From: Alloboseaceae bacterium BT-24-1
GTDB lineage: Bacteria > Pseudomonadota > Alphaproteobacteria > Rhizobiales > Beijerinckiaceae
Length of the DNA stretch: 64,000 bases
Direction of reading: 5' to 3'
Assembly (NCBI GenBank): GCA_025846845.1
Contig: JAOYTL010000011.1
Location: 124,001 to 188,000 of the forward strand
The notes under the pieces were generated by a model. The model had not been told where the DNA came from, ran no database searches, and saw nothing but the letters and a program-made list of their open reading frames with translations. How positions within the stretch are numbered: the first letter of the stretch is position 1; each line of letters begins with the position of its first letter. Below, in pieces: positions 49,504 to 57,291 of the stretch. The translations under genes and the position numbers were made by a program.

Positions 49504-51066
49504 ATGACCGGATTGAGACTTGGCCTGGCGCTCGCCGCCTCCGTCCTGGCGCTCGGAGTGGCGCAGGCTCAGACGCCGACACCGAAAAAGGGCGGCACGG
49601 TCCACGTCGTCGTCCAGCCCGAGCCGCCGATGCTGATGCAGGGGCTCAACCAGAACGGCCCGACCAACATGGTCGCCGGCAACATCTACGAGTCGCTGCT
49701 GCGCTATAACGAAAAGCTCGAGCCGCAGCCGTCGCTGGCCAAGAGCTGGGAGATCTCTCCCGACGCCAAGGTCTACACCTTCAAACTGCAGGAGGGCGTG
49801 ACCTGGCATGACGGCAAGCCGTTCACGGCCGACGACGTCGTCTTCACCCTCGACAAGTTCCTGCGCGAGGTCCATCCGCGCTGGCGCCCGATCGTCAATG
49901 CCCAGGTCGAGAAGATCGAGAAGGTCGACGATCTCACCGTGACGATCACGCTGAAGCAGCCCTTCGGTCCGCTGATCATGACGCAGGAGGTCGCCTCCGC
50001 GCCGATGATCCCGAAGCATATCTATGACGGCACCGATTATCGCGCCAACCCGGCCAACAATACGCCGATCGGCACCGGCCCGTTCAAGCTGAAGGAGTGG
50101 AAGAAGGGCTCCTACATCCACCTCGTCAAGAACGAGAACTACTGGCTGAAGGGCAAGCCGAACCTCGACGAGATCTACTGGCAGATCATTCCCGATGCGG
50201 CCGCGCGCGCCGTCGCCTACGAGACCGGCAAGGTCGACGTGCTGACCGGCGGCTCGGTCGACGTCTACGACGTGGCGCGGCTCGCCAAGCTGCCCAATAC
50301 CTGCATGACCACCAAGGGCTGGGAGATGTTCGCACCCCATGCCTGGCTGACGCCGAATGTCCGCAACGGCATTTTGGGCAACAAGCAGTTCCGCCAGGGT
50401 CTGATGTACGCGATCGATCGCGAGTTCGGCCGCGAGGTGGTCTGGGGCGGCCTCGGTAAGCTGCCGACCGGCCCGATCTCGTCGAAGACCAAGTTCTACT
50501 CGTCCGATGTGCCGCTCTACGCCTTCGACCCCAAGAAGGCGAAGGAACTGATCAAGGCCTCCGGCTACAAGGGCGAGACGATCCGCCTGCTCAACCTGCC
50601 CTATGGCGAGACCTGGACGCGCTGGACCGAGGCGATCAAGCAGAACCTCGAGGATGTCGGCGTCAAGGTGCAGGTCGAGAACACCGACGTGCCCGGCTGG
50701 ACCCAGAAGGCCAGCAACTGGGACTTCGACCTCAACTTCAACTTCCTCTACCAGCTCGGCGACCCCGCCATGGGCGTGGCGCGCAGCTACATCACCAGCA
50801 ACATCGCCAAGGGCAATCCCTTCGCCAATGTCGGCGGCTACTCCAATCCCGAGGTCGACAAGCTCTTCGCCGAAGCGGCCATCGCCCCGACCGACAAGGA
50901 GCGCCAGGAACTCTACACGAAAGTGCAGAAGCTCCTTGCCGACGAGTTGCCGGTGCTCTGGCTGCTCGAGATGGACTTCCCGACCATCTACCGCTGCAAC
51001 GTCAAGAACCTCGTCACCACCGGCATCGGTGTCGACGACGGCTTCCGGGATGCCTGGAAGGAGTGA
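49504..51066 (+). CDS. Dipeptide/oligopeptide ABC importer 3, substrate-binding protein
   Basis: 520 residues, SBP_bac_5 family. Signal peptide LGLALAASVLALGVAQAQ; then VVVQPEPPMLMQGLNQNGPT, YTFKLQEGVTWHDGKPFTAD and GTGPFKLKEW. Cleft residues cannot be assigned by eye, so the ligand is unknown. GGAGAACGACG precedes the ATG. First gene of system 3. Confidence 0.92.
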   Translation: MTGLRLGLALAASVLALGVAQAQTPTPKKGGTVHVVVQPEPPMLMQGLNQNGPTNMVAGNIYESLLRYNEKLEPQPSLAKSWEISPDAKVYTFKLQEGVTWHDGKPFTADDVVFTLDKFLREVHPRWRPIVNAQVEKIEKVDDLTVTITLKQPFGPLIMTQEVASAPMIPKHIYDGTDYRANPANNTPIGTGPFKLKEWKKGSYIHLVKNENYWLKGKPNLDEIYWQIIPDAAARAVAYETGKVDVLTGGSVDVYDVARLAKLPNTCMTTKGWEMFAPHAWLTPNVRNGILGNKQFRQGLMYAIDREFGREVVWGGLGKLPTGPISSKTKFYSSDVPLYAFDPKKAKELIKASGYKGETIRLLNLPYGETWTRWTEAIKQNLEDVGVKVQVENTDVPGWTQKASNWDFDLNFNFLYQLGDPAMGVARSYITSNIAKGNPFANVGGYSNPEVDKLFAEAAIAPTDKERQELYTKVQKLLADELPVLWLLEMDFPTIYRCNVKNLVTTGIGVDDGFRDAWKE

Positions 51067-51083
51067 TGGGGCTTGCTCGCCTT

Positions 51084-51245
51084 CCCTTCTCCCCTTGCGG
51101 GAGAAGGTGGCGCGCAGCGCCGGATGAGGGGTCGCGCTGCCCTCTCCGAACCTTAATGATGTTATCCGCCGACGCGGCAATCGTCGCGAGACCCCTCATC
51201 CGTCAGCGCTGCGCGCTGCACCCTTCTCCCGCAAGGGGAGAAGGG
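51084..51245. repeat. Intergenic palindromic repeat between binding protein and permease of system 3
   Basis: The left arm (51084-51135: CCCTTCTCCCCTTGCGGGAG, then GCGCAGCGC and GGATGAGGGGTC) is inverted at 51185-51245 (GACCCCTCATCC-type, GCGCTGCGCGC, CCTTCTCCCGCAAGGGGAG). Each arm also folds on itself through CTTCTCC/GGAGAAG. It fills most of the 203-base gap 51067-51269. It belongs to a widespread class of TTCTCCCGCAAGGGGAGAA intergenic repeats. Confidence 0.75.
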
Positions 51246-51269
51246 TGCACGTCCAGCCGGGTAGCCTGA

Positions 51270-52247
51270 ATGAACCTCGCGCAATTCCTCGCCGGCCGGC
51301 TCGCGAAGGGGATCGTCGTCCTCTTCGCCATTGCGGTGCTGAACTTCTTCCTGATCCGCGCCGCGCCGGGCGATCCGGCGCAGGTGCTGGCCGGCGAGGC
51401 CGGCGCCGCCGACGAGCAGTTGCTGATCCAGCTGCGCGAGCGCTTCGGCCTCGACCAGCCGCTGCTGACTCAGCTCTGGGTCTATCTCAAGGGCTACCTC
51501 ACCTTCGATCTCGGCTTCAGCTACCGCCAGCAGCAGACCGTGCTGAGCCTGATCCTCGACCGTCTGCCGGCGACGCTGCTGCTGACCGGTGCGGCTTTCC
51601 TCGTCTCGCTGGGGCTGGGCGTCCTGATGGGCGCGCTCGCCGCCCGTCGTGCCGGCCGCTGGCAGGACAGCGTCATCACCACGCTGGCACTGGTCTTCTA
51701 TGCGACGCCGCTGTTCTGGGTCGCGCTGATGAGCCAGATCGTCTTCTCGCTGAAACTCGGTCTCGTACCCAATGTCGGCTACGAGAGCATCGGCGCGAAC
51801 TATACCGGGCTCGCCCGCGCGCTCGATATCGCCAGCCATCTCGTCCTGCCGGCCCTGACGCTCGGCCTGTTCTTCACTGCGCTCTATGCCAGGATGATGC
51901 GGGCCTCGATGCTCGAGGTCGCCGGTGCCGATTTCGTCAAGACCGCCCGCGCCAAGGGTCTCAGTCCCGGCGTGATCTCGCGGCGCCATGTCGCGCGCAA
52001 CGCCATCCTGCCGGTGGTGACGCTGGCGGGTCTCCAGGCCGGCCAGCTCGTCGGCGGCGCCGTGCTGACCGAGACTGTCTTCGCCTGGCCGGGGATCGGC
52101 CGACTGATGTTCGATGCCCTGGTGCAGCGCGACTATTCGGTGCTGCTCGGCGTCTTCTTCATCTCCTCGGCCATGGTCGTCGGCTTCAATATCCTGACCG
52201 ATATCGTCTACCGGCTGGCCGATCCGCGCATCGAGGCGGTGTCATGA
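51270..52247 (+). CDS. Dipeptide/oligopeptide ABC importer 3, permease DppB-type
   Basis: 325 residues. MNLAQFLAGRLAKGIVVLFA, DLGFSYRQQQTV, and GLQAGQLVGGAVLTETVFAW are DppB-like. Overlaps the DppC gene in an ATGA arrangement. Confidence 0.92.
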   Translation: MNLAQFLAGRLAKGIVVLFAIAVLNFFLIRAAPGDPAQVLAGEAGAADEQLLIQLRERFGLDQPLLTQLWVYLKGYLTFDLGFSYRQQQTVLSLILDRLPATLLLTGAAFLVSLGLGVLMGALAARRAGRWQDSVITTLALVFYATPLFWVALMSQIVFSLKLGLVPNVGYESIGANYTGLARALDIASHLVLPALTLGLFFTALYARMMRASMLEVAGADFVKTARAKGLSPGVISRRHVARNAILPVVTLAGLQAGQLVGGAVLTETVFAWPGIGRLMFDALVQRDYSVLLGVFFISSAMVVGFNILTDIVYRLADPRIEAVS

Positions 52248-53080
52248 ACTTCCTCAAGCGCTTCGCCCGCAATCGCGGCGCCCTGATCGGCCTCATCATC
52301 CTGGTCGCGGTGGTGCTCTTCGCCATCCTCGCGCCCTCGCTCTATCCGCAATCGCCCTGGCGGACGGTGGCGCGGCCCTTCCTCGCGCCCTTCATGATGG
52401 AGCGCTTCCCGCTCGGCACCGACACGCTCGGGCGCGACATCGCCTCGGGCCTCGCGCACGGCGCTCGTGTCTCACTGACGATCGGGCTGGTCTCGACGAT
52501 TGTCGCGCTGCTGATCGGCGTGCCGCTCGGCGCGATCGCCGGCTATGCCGGCGGCTTCATCGACGATGCGCTGATGCGCTTCACAGAGTTCTTCCAGACC
52601 ATTCCCTCTTTCGCGCTCGCCATCGTCCTGGTCGCGATCCTGCAACCCAAGCTCGGCTCGATCGTGCTCGCCATCGGCGTGGTCAGCTGGCCGCCGGTGG
52701 CGCGGCTGGTGCGCGGCGAGGTGCTGTCGCTGAAGACGCGCGAATATGTCCAGGCGGCAATCACCATCGGCCAGCCGACCTCGCGCATCATCTGGAGCCA
52801 GATCCTGCCCAATACGATCGCGCCGATCATCGTCATGGGTTCGCTGATGATCGGCTCGGCGATATTGCTCGAATCTTCGCTCTCCTTCCTCGGCCTCGGC
52901 GATCCCAACCTGATGAGCTGGGGCTACATGGTCGGCGCCGGACGCACGCGCCTGCTCGACGCCTGGTGGATCAGCTTCTTCCCGGGCGTCGCGATCTTCC
53001 TGACCGTGCTGGCGCTAAACCTCGCCGGCGAGGGGCTGAACGACGCGCTGAACCCGCGCCTCGCCCGGGAGAGGGAATGA
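52244..53080 (+). CDS. Dipeptide/oligopeptide ABC importer 3, permease DppC-type
   Basis: 278 residues. The first span (RGALIGLIILVAVVLFAILA), FPLGTDTLGRDIASGLAHGA, and the coupling motif EYVQAAITIGQPTSRIIWSQ fit DppC. The start overlaps the DppB stop. The frame's stop overlaps the ATPase start by four bases. Confidence 0.92.
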   Translation: MNFLKRFARNRGALIGLIILVAVVLFAILAPSLYPQSPWRTVARPFLAPFMMERFPLGTDTLGRDIASGLAHGARVSLTIGLVSTIVALLIGVPLGAIAGYAGGFIDDALMRFTEFFQTIPSFALAIVLVAILQPKLGSIVLAIGVVSWPPVARLVRGEVLSLKTREYVQAAITIGQPTSRIIWSQILPNTIAPIIVMGSLMIGSAILLESSLSFLGLGDPNLMSWGYMVGAGRTRLLDAWWISFFPGVAIFLTVLALNLAGEGLNDALNPRLARERE

Positions 53081-54687
53081 TGGCCGAACCCGTCCTCTCG
53101 ATCGAAGGCCTCAAGCTCGCTCTGCCTGTCATGGCCGACCGGCCCTACGCGGTCGAGGACGCGACCCTAGCGATCGCCGCGGGCGAGACGCTTTGCGTCG
53201 TCGGCGAATCCGGCTCGGGCAAGTCGATGATCGCTCACGCCGTGATGGGGCTCTTGCCCAGGGCGGTGAAGCCGGTCGCGGGTGCGATCAGGCTCGCTGG
53301 CCGCGACCTGCTGGCGCTGTCGGAAGACGCGATGCAGGACGTGCGCGGCCGCGAGGTCGGCATGATCTTCCAGGAGCCGATGACCTCGCTCAACCCGGTC
53401 ATGCGGGTGGCGGACCAGATCGTCGAGACCTTCGAGGCACATTGCCTGCTCAGCAAGCCGGAGCGCTATGCCCGCGCCGTTGCGCTGCTGACCGAGGTCG
53501 GCCTGCCCGAGCCCGAGCGGCTGGCGCGCGCCTATCCGCACGAGCTCTCGGGTGGCCAGCGCCAGCGCGTGATGATCGCAATGGCGCTGGCGCTCGAACC
53601 CAAGCTGCTGATCGCCGACGAGCCGACCACCGCGCTCGACGTCACCACGCAGGCGCAGATCCTCAAGCTGCTCGACAATCTCCGTCACAAGCACGGCACG
53701 GCGGTCTTGTTCATCACCCACGACATGGGCGTCGTCGCCGAGATCGCCGACCGGATCGCCGTGCTGGAGAAGGGTGTTCTGGTCGAGGAGGGCACCGTCG
53801 ATCAGGTGCTGGGATCACCGCGCCATCCCTATACCCAGAAGCTTCTCGCCGCCGTGCCGTCGCTGACGCCGCCGGAGCGGCCGCCGCTCCCGGAAAGCAA
53901 GCCGGTGCTCACCGTCGAGAAGCTCGGCAAGGTCTATCGCAAGCGCGCCTTCTTCCGCCCGGGCCGCGAGGTCAGGGCGGCCGACGATGTCAGCTTCACG
54001 CTGGCGCGGGGCGAAACGCTCGGGCTCGTCGGCGAGTCCGGTTCGGGCAAGTCGACGGTCGGGCGCTGCTGCCTGCGCCTGATCGAGCCGGATTCGGGGC
54101 GCATCACCCTCGGCGATCTCACCATCACCGACCTCAGCGTCGCAGCGTTGCGCCCGCACCGCAAGCGTATCCAGATGGTCTTCCAAGACCCGTTCGCCTC
54201 GCTCAACCCGCGTCAGACCGTCGGGCGGATCATCTCGGACGGGCCGGTCGCGCATGGCGTCCCGCGCAAGGATGCGTTGGCACGGGCGAAGGAACTGCTC
54301 GAGCTGGTCGGCCTCTCGGCCAATGCGATCGACCGGTATCCGCATGAGTTCTCCGGCGGCCAGCGCCAGCGCATCGGCATCGCCCGCGCGCTCGCGCTGG
54401 AACCTGACGTGCTCGTCGCCGACGAAGCGGTCTCGGCGCTCGACGTCTCCGTGCAGGCGCAGATCCTGACGCTGATCAAGGATATCCAGCAGCGGCTCGG
54501 CCTCGCCATCCTGTTCGTCACCCACGATCTGCGCGTCGCCGCGCAGATCTGCGACAAGATCGCGGTGATGCAACGCGGCCGGATCGTCGAGAGCGGCCCG
54601 ACCGCCGCGCTCTTTGCCGCCCCCCAGCACGCCTACACCCGCCAATTGCTCGCCGCCGTTCCGGGCGGAGAGCGGTTCGGGCGGTGA
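53077..54687 (+). CDS. Dipeptide/oligopeptide ABC importer 3, fused DppD-DppF ATPase
   Basis: 536 residues holding two complete ATPase domains in one chain. Domain 1 (~1-270): GESGSGKSMIA, LSGGQRQRVMIAMAL, LLIADEPTTALD. Domain 2 (~280-536): GESGSGKSTVG, FSGGQRQRIGIARAL, VLVADEAVSALD. Both nucleotide sites look intact. In system 1 the same functions are two genes, so the two systems have different architecture. Start at ATG 53077 overlaps the DppC stop and follows GAGAGGGA. Confidence 0.92.
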   Translation: MMAEPVLSIEGLKLALPVMADRPYAVEDATLAIAAGETLCVVGESGSGKSMIAHAVMGLLPRAVKPVAGAIRLAGRDLLALSEDAMQDVRGREVGMIFQEPMTSLNPVMRVADQIVETFEAHCLLSKPERYARAVALLTEVGLPEPERLARAYPHELSGGQRQRVMIAMALALEPKLLIADEPTTALDVTTQAQILKLLDNLRHKHGTAVLFITHDMGVVAEIADRIAVLEKGVLVEEGTVDQVLGSPRHPYTQKLLAAVPSLTPPERPPLPESKPVLTVEKLGKVYRKRAFFRPGREVRAADDVSFTLARGETLGLVGESGSGKSTVGRCCLRLIEPDSGRITLGDLTITDLSVAALRPHRKRIQMVFQDPFASLNPRQTVGRIISDGPVAHGVPRKDALARAKELLELVGLSANAIDRYPHEFSGGQRQRIGIARALALEPDVLVADEAVSALDVSVQAQILTLIKDIQQRLGLAILFVTHDLRVAAQICDKIAVMQRGRIVESGPTAALFAAPQHAYTRQLLAAVPGGERFGR

Positions 54688-54695
54688 CCACACCT

Positions 54696-54788
54696 CGTCA
54701 TGGTCGGGCTTGTCCCGACCACCCACGTCTTCATCCGTTAATTGCGGTGTTCAAGACGTGGATGCTCGCCCCAAGGGCGAGCATGACG
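54696..54788. repeat. Intergenic palindromic repeat after system 3
   Basis: CGTCATG (54696-54702) pairs with CATGACG (54782-54788), and inside it CCACGTCTT (54723-54731) with AAGACGTGG (54753-54761). The ends include GGTCGGGCTTGTCCCGACC and GCTCGCCCCAAGGGCGAGC, each a separate short hairpin. Lies between the fused ATPase and the M20 deacylase gene. Confidence 0.7.
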
Positions 54789-54821
54789 GCATAGCCCTAC
54801 GATCTGCCGGAGACCCCAGCC

Positions 54822-56111
54822 ATGCCACTCGATCCCGCCTTGCGCGACCGCATCCTCGCCTCCGTCGAAGAAGGTTTCGCCGAGCAGATCGCCTTCACCC
54901 AGGAGATGATCCGCTTCCCTTCGACGCGCGGCGATGAGCACACCGTCCAGGACTTCATCTTCCGCGCCCTGAAACAGCGCGGCTTCACCATGGATCGCTT
55001 CGCGATGGACCGCGAGGCGATCGCCAAGCATCCCGGCGGTGCGCCGTTCTCGGACACGCATTCCGAGGCGCCGATCGTCGTCGGCATCCACCACCCGCGC
55101 GAGGAGAAAGGGCGCTCGCTGATCCTGCAGGCGCATGTCGACGTGGTCCCGACTGGTCCGGCCGAGCTCTGGACGCATCCGCCCTTCGACCCCGCCATCG
55201 ACAGCGACTGGCTCTATGGCCGCGGCGGCGCCGACATGAAGGCAGGTGGCGCCGCCAACCTCTTCTGTCTCGACGCGCTCCGGCGCATCGGCTTGCAGCC
55301 GGCGGCGACCGTCTATGTCCAGTCAGTCGTCGAGGAGGAATCGACCGGAAACGGCGCCCTGATGACCCATCTGCGCGGCTATAAGGCCGATGCGGTGCTG
55401 ATCCCCGAGCCGGAGGAGGAGATGCTGGTGCGCGCCAATACCGGCGTGCTCTGGTTCCAGTTCGAGGTCCGCGGCGAGCCGGTGCATGTCCGCGAGATGG
55501 GCGTCGGCGCCAACGCCATCGATGCGGCCTATCGCGTCGTCGGCGCGCTGCGCGAGCTCGAGGAGGAACTCAATCGCGAGAAGACTGGGCGCGAGCATTT
55601 CGAGGATGTCGCCCATCCGATCAACCTCAACATCGGCAAGATCGAGGGCGGCGACTGGGCTTCGTCCGTGCCGTGCTGGTGCAGGGTCGATTGCCGCATC
55701 GGGCTCTATCCCGGCACGTCCGCCGACGAGCTCGCCAAACGCATCGAGGCCAAGGTGCTCGCCTTCGCGCGCACCGACAACTTCCTCTCGAACAACCCGC
55801 CCAAGGTCGTCTTCAACGGCTTCTGGTCGGAGGGCTATGTCCTCGAGCCCGGCAGCGAGGCGGAGGCCGTGCTCGGCCGCGCCCATCAAGGCTCGACCGG
55901 CAAGACCCTGAAGAGCTTCATGACCCCCGGCTATCTCGATACCCGCGTCTACGCGCTCTACGACAAGGTCCCGGCGCTCTGCTACGGGCCGATCTCGCAG
56001 AACATCCACGCCTTCGACGAGCGCGTCAGCCTGGCCTCGCTGAAGCGCATCACCGGCACCATGGCGCTCTTCGTGGCGGAATGGTGCGGGGTGGAGGCGG
56101 TCGAGGGATGA
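54822..56111 (+). CDS. M20-family deacylase/peptidase (ArgE/DapE type)
   Basis: 429 residues. Metal and catalytic motifs of the M20 family: His105-x-Asp107 (LQAHVDVVPTG), Asp138 (GRGGADMKAGG) and the Glu-Glu at ~171-172 (VVEEESTGNG), with the dimerisation lid in between. It would hydrolyse an N-acyl amino acid or dipeptide with two zinc ions. Following system 3 on the same strand, it plausibly processes the imported substrate. A palindromic repeat separates it from the transporter operon, so it may have its own transcript. Confidence 0.88.
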   Translation: MPLDPALRDRILASVEEGFAEQIAFTQEMIRFPSTRGDEHTVQDFIFRALKQRGFTMDRFAMDREAIAKHPGGAPFSDTHSEAPIVVGIHHPREEKGRSLILQAHVDVVPTGPAELWTHPPFDPAIDSDWLYGRGGADMKAGGAANLFCLDALRRIGLQPAATVYVQSVVEEESTGNGALMTHLRGYKADAVLIPEPEEEMLVRANTGVLWFQFEVRGEPVHVREMGVGANAIDAAYRVVGALRELEEELNREKTGREHFEDVAHPINLNIGKIEGGDWASSVPCWCRVDCRIGLYPGTSADELAKRIEAKVLAFARTDNFLSNNPPKVVFNGFWSEGYVLEPGSEAEAVLGRAHQGSTGKTLKSFMTPGYLDTRVYALYDKVPALCYGPISQNIHAFDERVSLASLKRITGTMALFVAEWCGVEAVEG

Positions 56112-56119
56112 GCTCCTCC

Positions 56120-56263
56120 CTTCCCCCTTGTGGGGAAGGGTTGGGGATGGGGGGCGAACGACTGGGTGCAAGGCTGCTTGTAGAGGCGAACCCGCCGATC
56201 TCTCGGCGAATTCATCCCGACTTTCTGGCCCCCACCCCTGCCCCTCCCCACAGGGGGGAGGGG
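56120..56263. repeat. Intergenic palindromic repeat between the deacylase and EamA genes
   Basis: A left half (CTTCCCCCTTGTGGGGAAG, then GGTTGGGGATGGGGG, 56120-56153) is inverted imperfectly at 56229-56263 (CCCCCACCCCTGCCCCTCCC, CACAGGGGGGAGGGG). Both halves contain a hairpin. The 228-base gap 56112-56339 holds no gene I can see. Confidence 0.65.
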
Positions 56264-56339
56264 TTTCCCGCCCACCGTGCATCCGCCCCGCGCCGAAATG
56301 ACATGACGGCGCAGGTGCTCCCTCACGCATAGTCACGAC

Positions 56340-57224
56340 ATGCCGCCCGTGCCCGCTCGCTCGCTCCTGCTCGTCCCGTTGCTCGGGCTGCTCTGGGGCT
56401 TCAACTGGCCGGCGGTCCGGATCTCGCTGACCGAGATCGCGCCCTGGACCTTGCGGGCCGGTGGCATGACCTTCGCCGGCCTCGCTCTGGTCGCAGTCGC
56501 GCTGGCACGCGGCGTCAGTCTCAAGGTGCCCACGGGGCATTGGCCGAGGCTGATCGTCGCCGGCATCCTCTCGATCGCCGCCTTCAACATCCTGCTCGCC
56601 TTCGCGCAATTGATGGCGCCGACCTCGCGCGCCGCGATCCTGACTTTCACCATGCCGGTCTGGGCGACGCTGATGGCCTGGCCGGTTCTGGGCGAGCGCT
56701 TCGATCGTTCGCGCCTGATCGGCCTGGGATTGGGCATCGCCGGGTTGCTCTGTCTCGGCCTGCCGCTGATCCGGGCGGGCCAGTTTTCGCCGGGGCTCGG
56801 CCTCGCCTTGCTCGCCAGCGTCAGCTGGGCGCTGGGGACGATCGTCACCAAGCGCTGGCCGGTCGCAGCGCCGACACTGGCGATCGCCGCCTGGCAATTG
56901 CTGATCGGTGGCGCGGCGGCGGGCATCGGCATGCTCGCCTTCGAAGGCCTGCCGGTCCCCAAGGCCTTGTCGTCGCCGGTCGCTGCGGCGCTCGCCTTCC
57001 ATATCCTCGGCGCGCAGGCGCTCGCCTATTTCCTCTGGTTCACCGTGATTGCCCGGCTCCCGGCGGGCATCGCCAGCCTCGGTACCTTGATGGTCCCGGC
57101 GGTCGGCGCGTTAGGCTCTGTCGTTTTGCTGGGCGAGCGCCCGGCGGCGAGCGACTGGCTCGGTCTCGTGCTCGTCATCGCGGCCTCCGGCGCGATTCTG
57201 GTCTCGCCGAAGCCCACGCGCTGA
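56340..57224 (+). CDS. EamA-family (DMT superfamily) membrane transporter
   Basis: 294 residues with ten predicted spans in two EamA repeats. The first repeat has WGFNWPAVRISLTEIAPWTL, the second VSWALGTIVTKRWPV, with IASLGTLMVPAVGALGSVVL near the end. Such proteins usually export amino acids or other metabolites. No strong ribosome-binding site is visible. It is 37 bases upstream of the histidine kinase frame, but co-transcription is unproven. Confidence 0.87.
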   Translation: MPPVPARSLLLVPLLGLLWGFNWPAVRISLTEIAPWTLRAGGMTFAGLALVAVALARGVSLKVPTGHWPRLIVAGILSIAAFNILLAFAQLMAPTSRAAILTFTMPVWATLMAWPVLGERFDRSRLIGLGLGIAGLLCLGLPLIRAGQFSPGLGLALLASVSWALGTIVTKRWPVAAPTLAIAAWQLLIGGAAAGIGMLAFEGLPVPKALSSPVAAALAFHILGAQALAYFLWFTVIARLPAGIASLGTLMVPAVGALGSVVLLGERPAASDWLGLVLVIAASGAILVSPKPTR

Positions 57225-57291
57225 CCTTGCGTCAATTTTTCTTTGTCCCACCGGGAACCTTTTGCGGAACACCGCGTTCTGCGCGTTCGAC

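Noticed and set aside
33906..56263. The intergenic palindromes as CRISPR arrays or insertion-sequence ends
   Set aside because: There are no evenly spaced identical repeats with unique spacers, and no transposase gene lies between or beside the arms.
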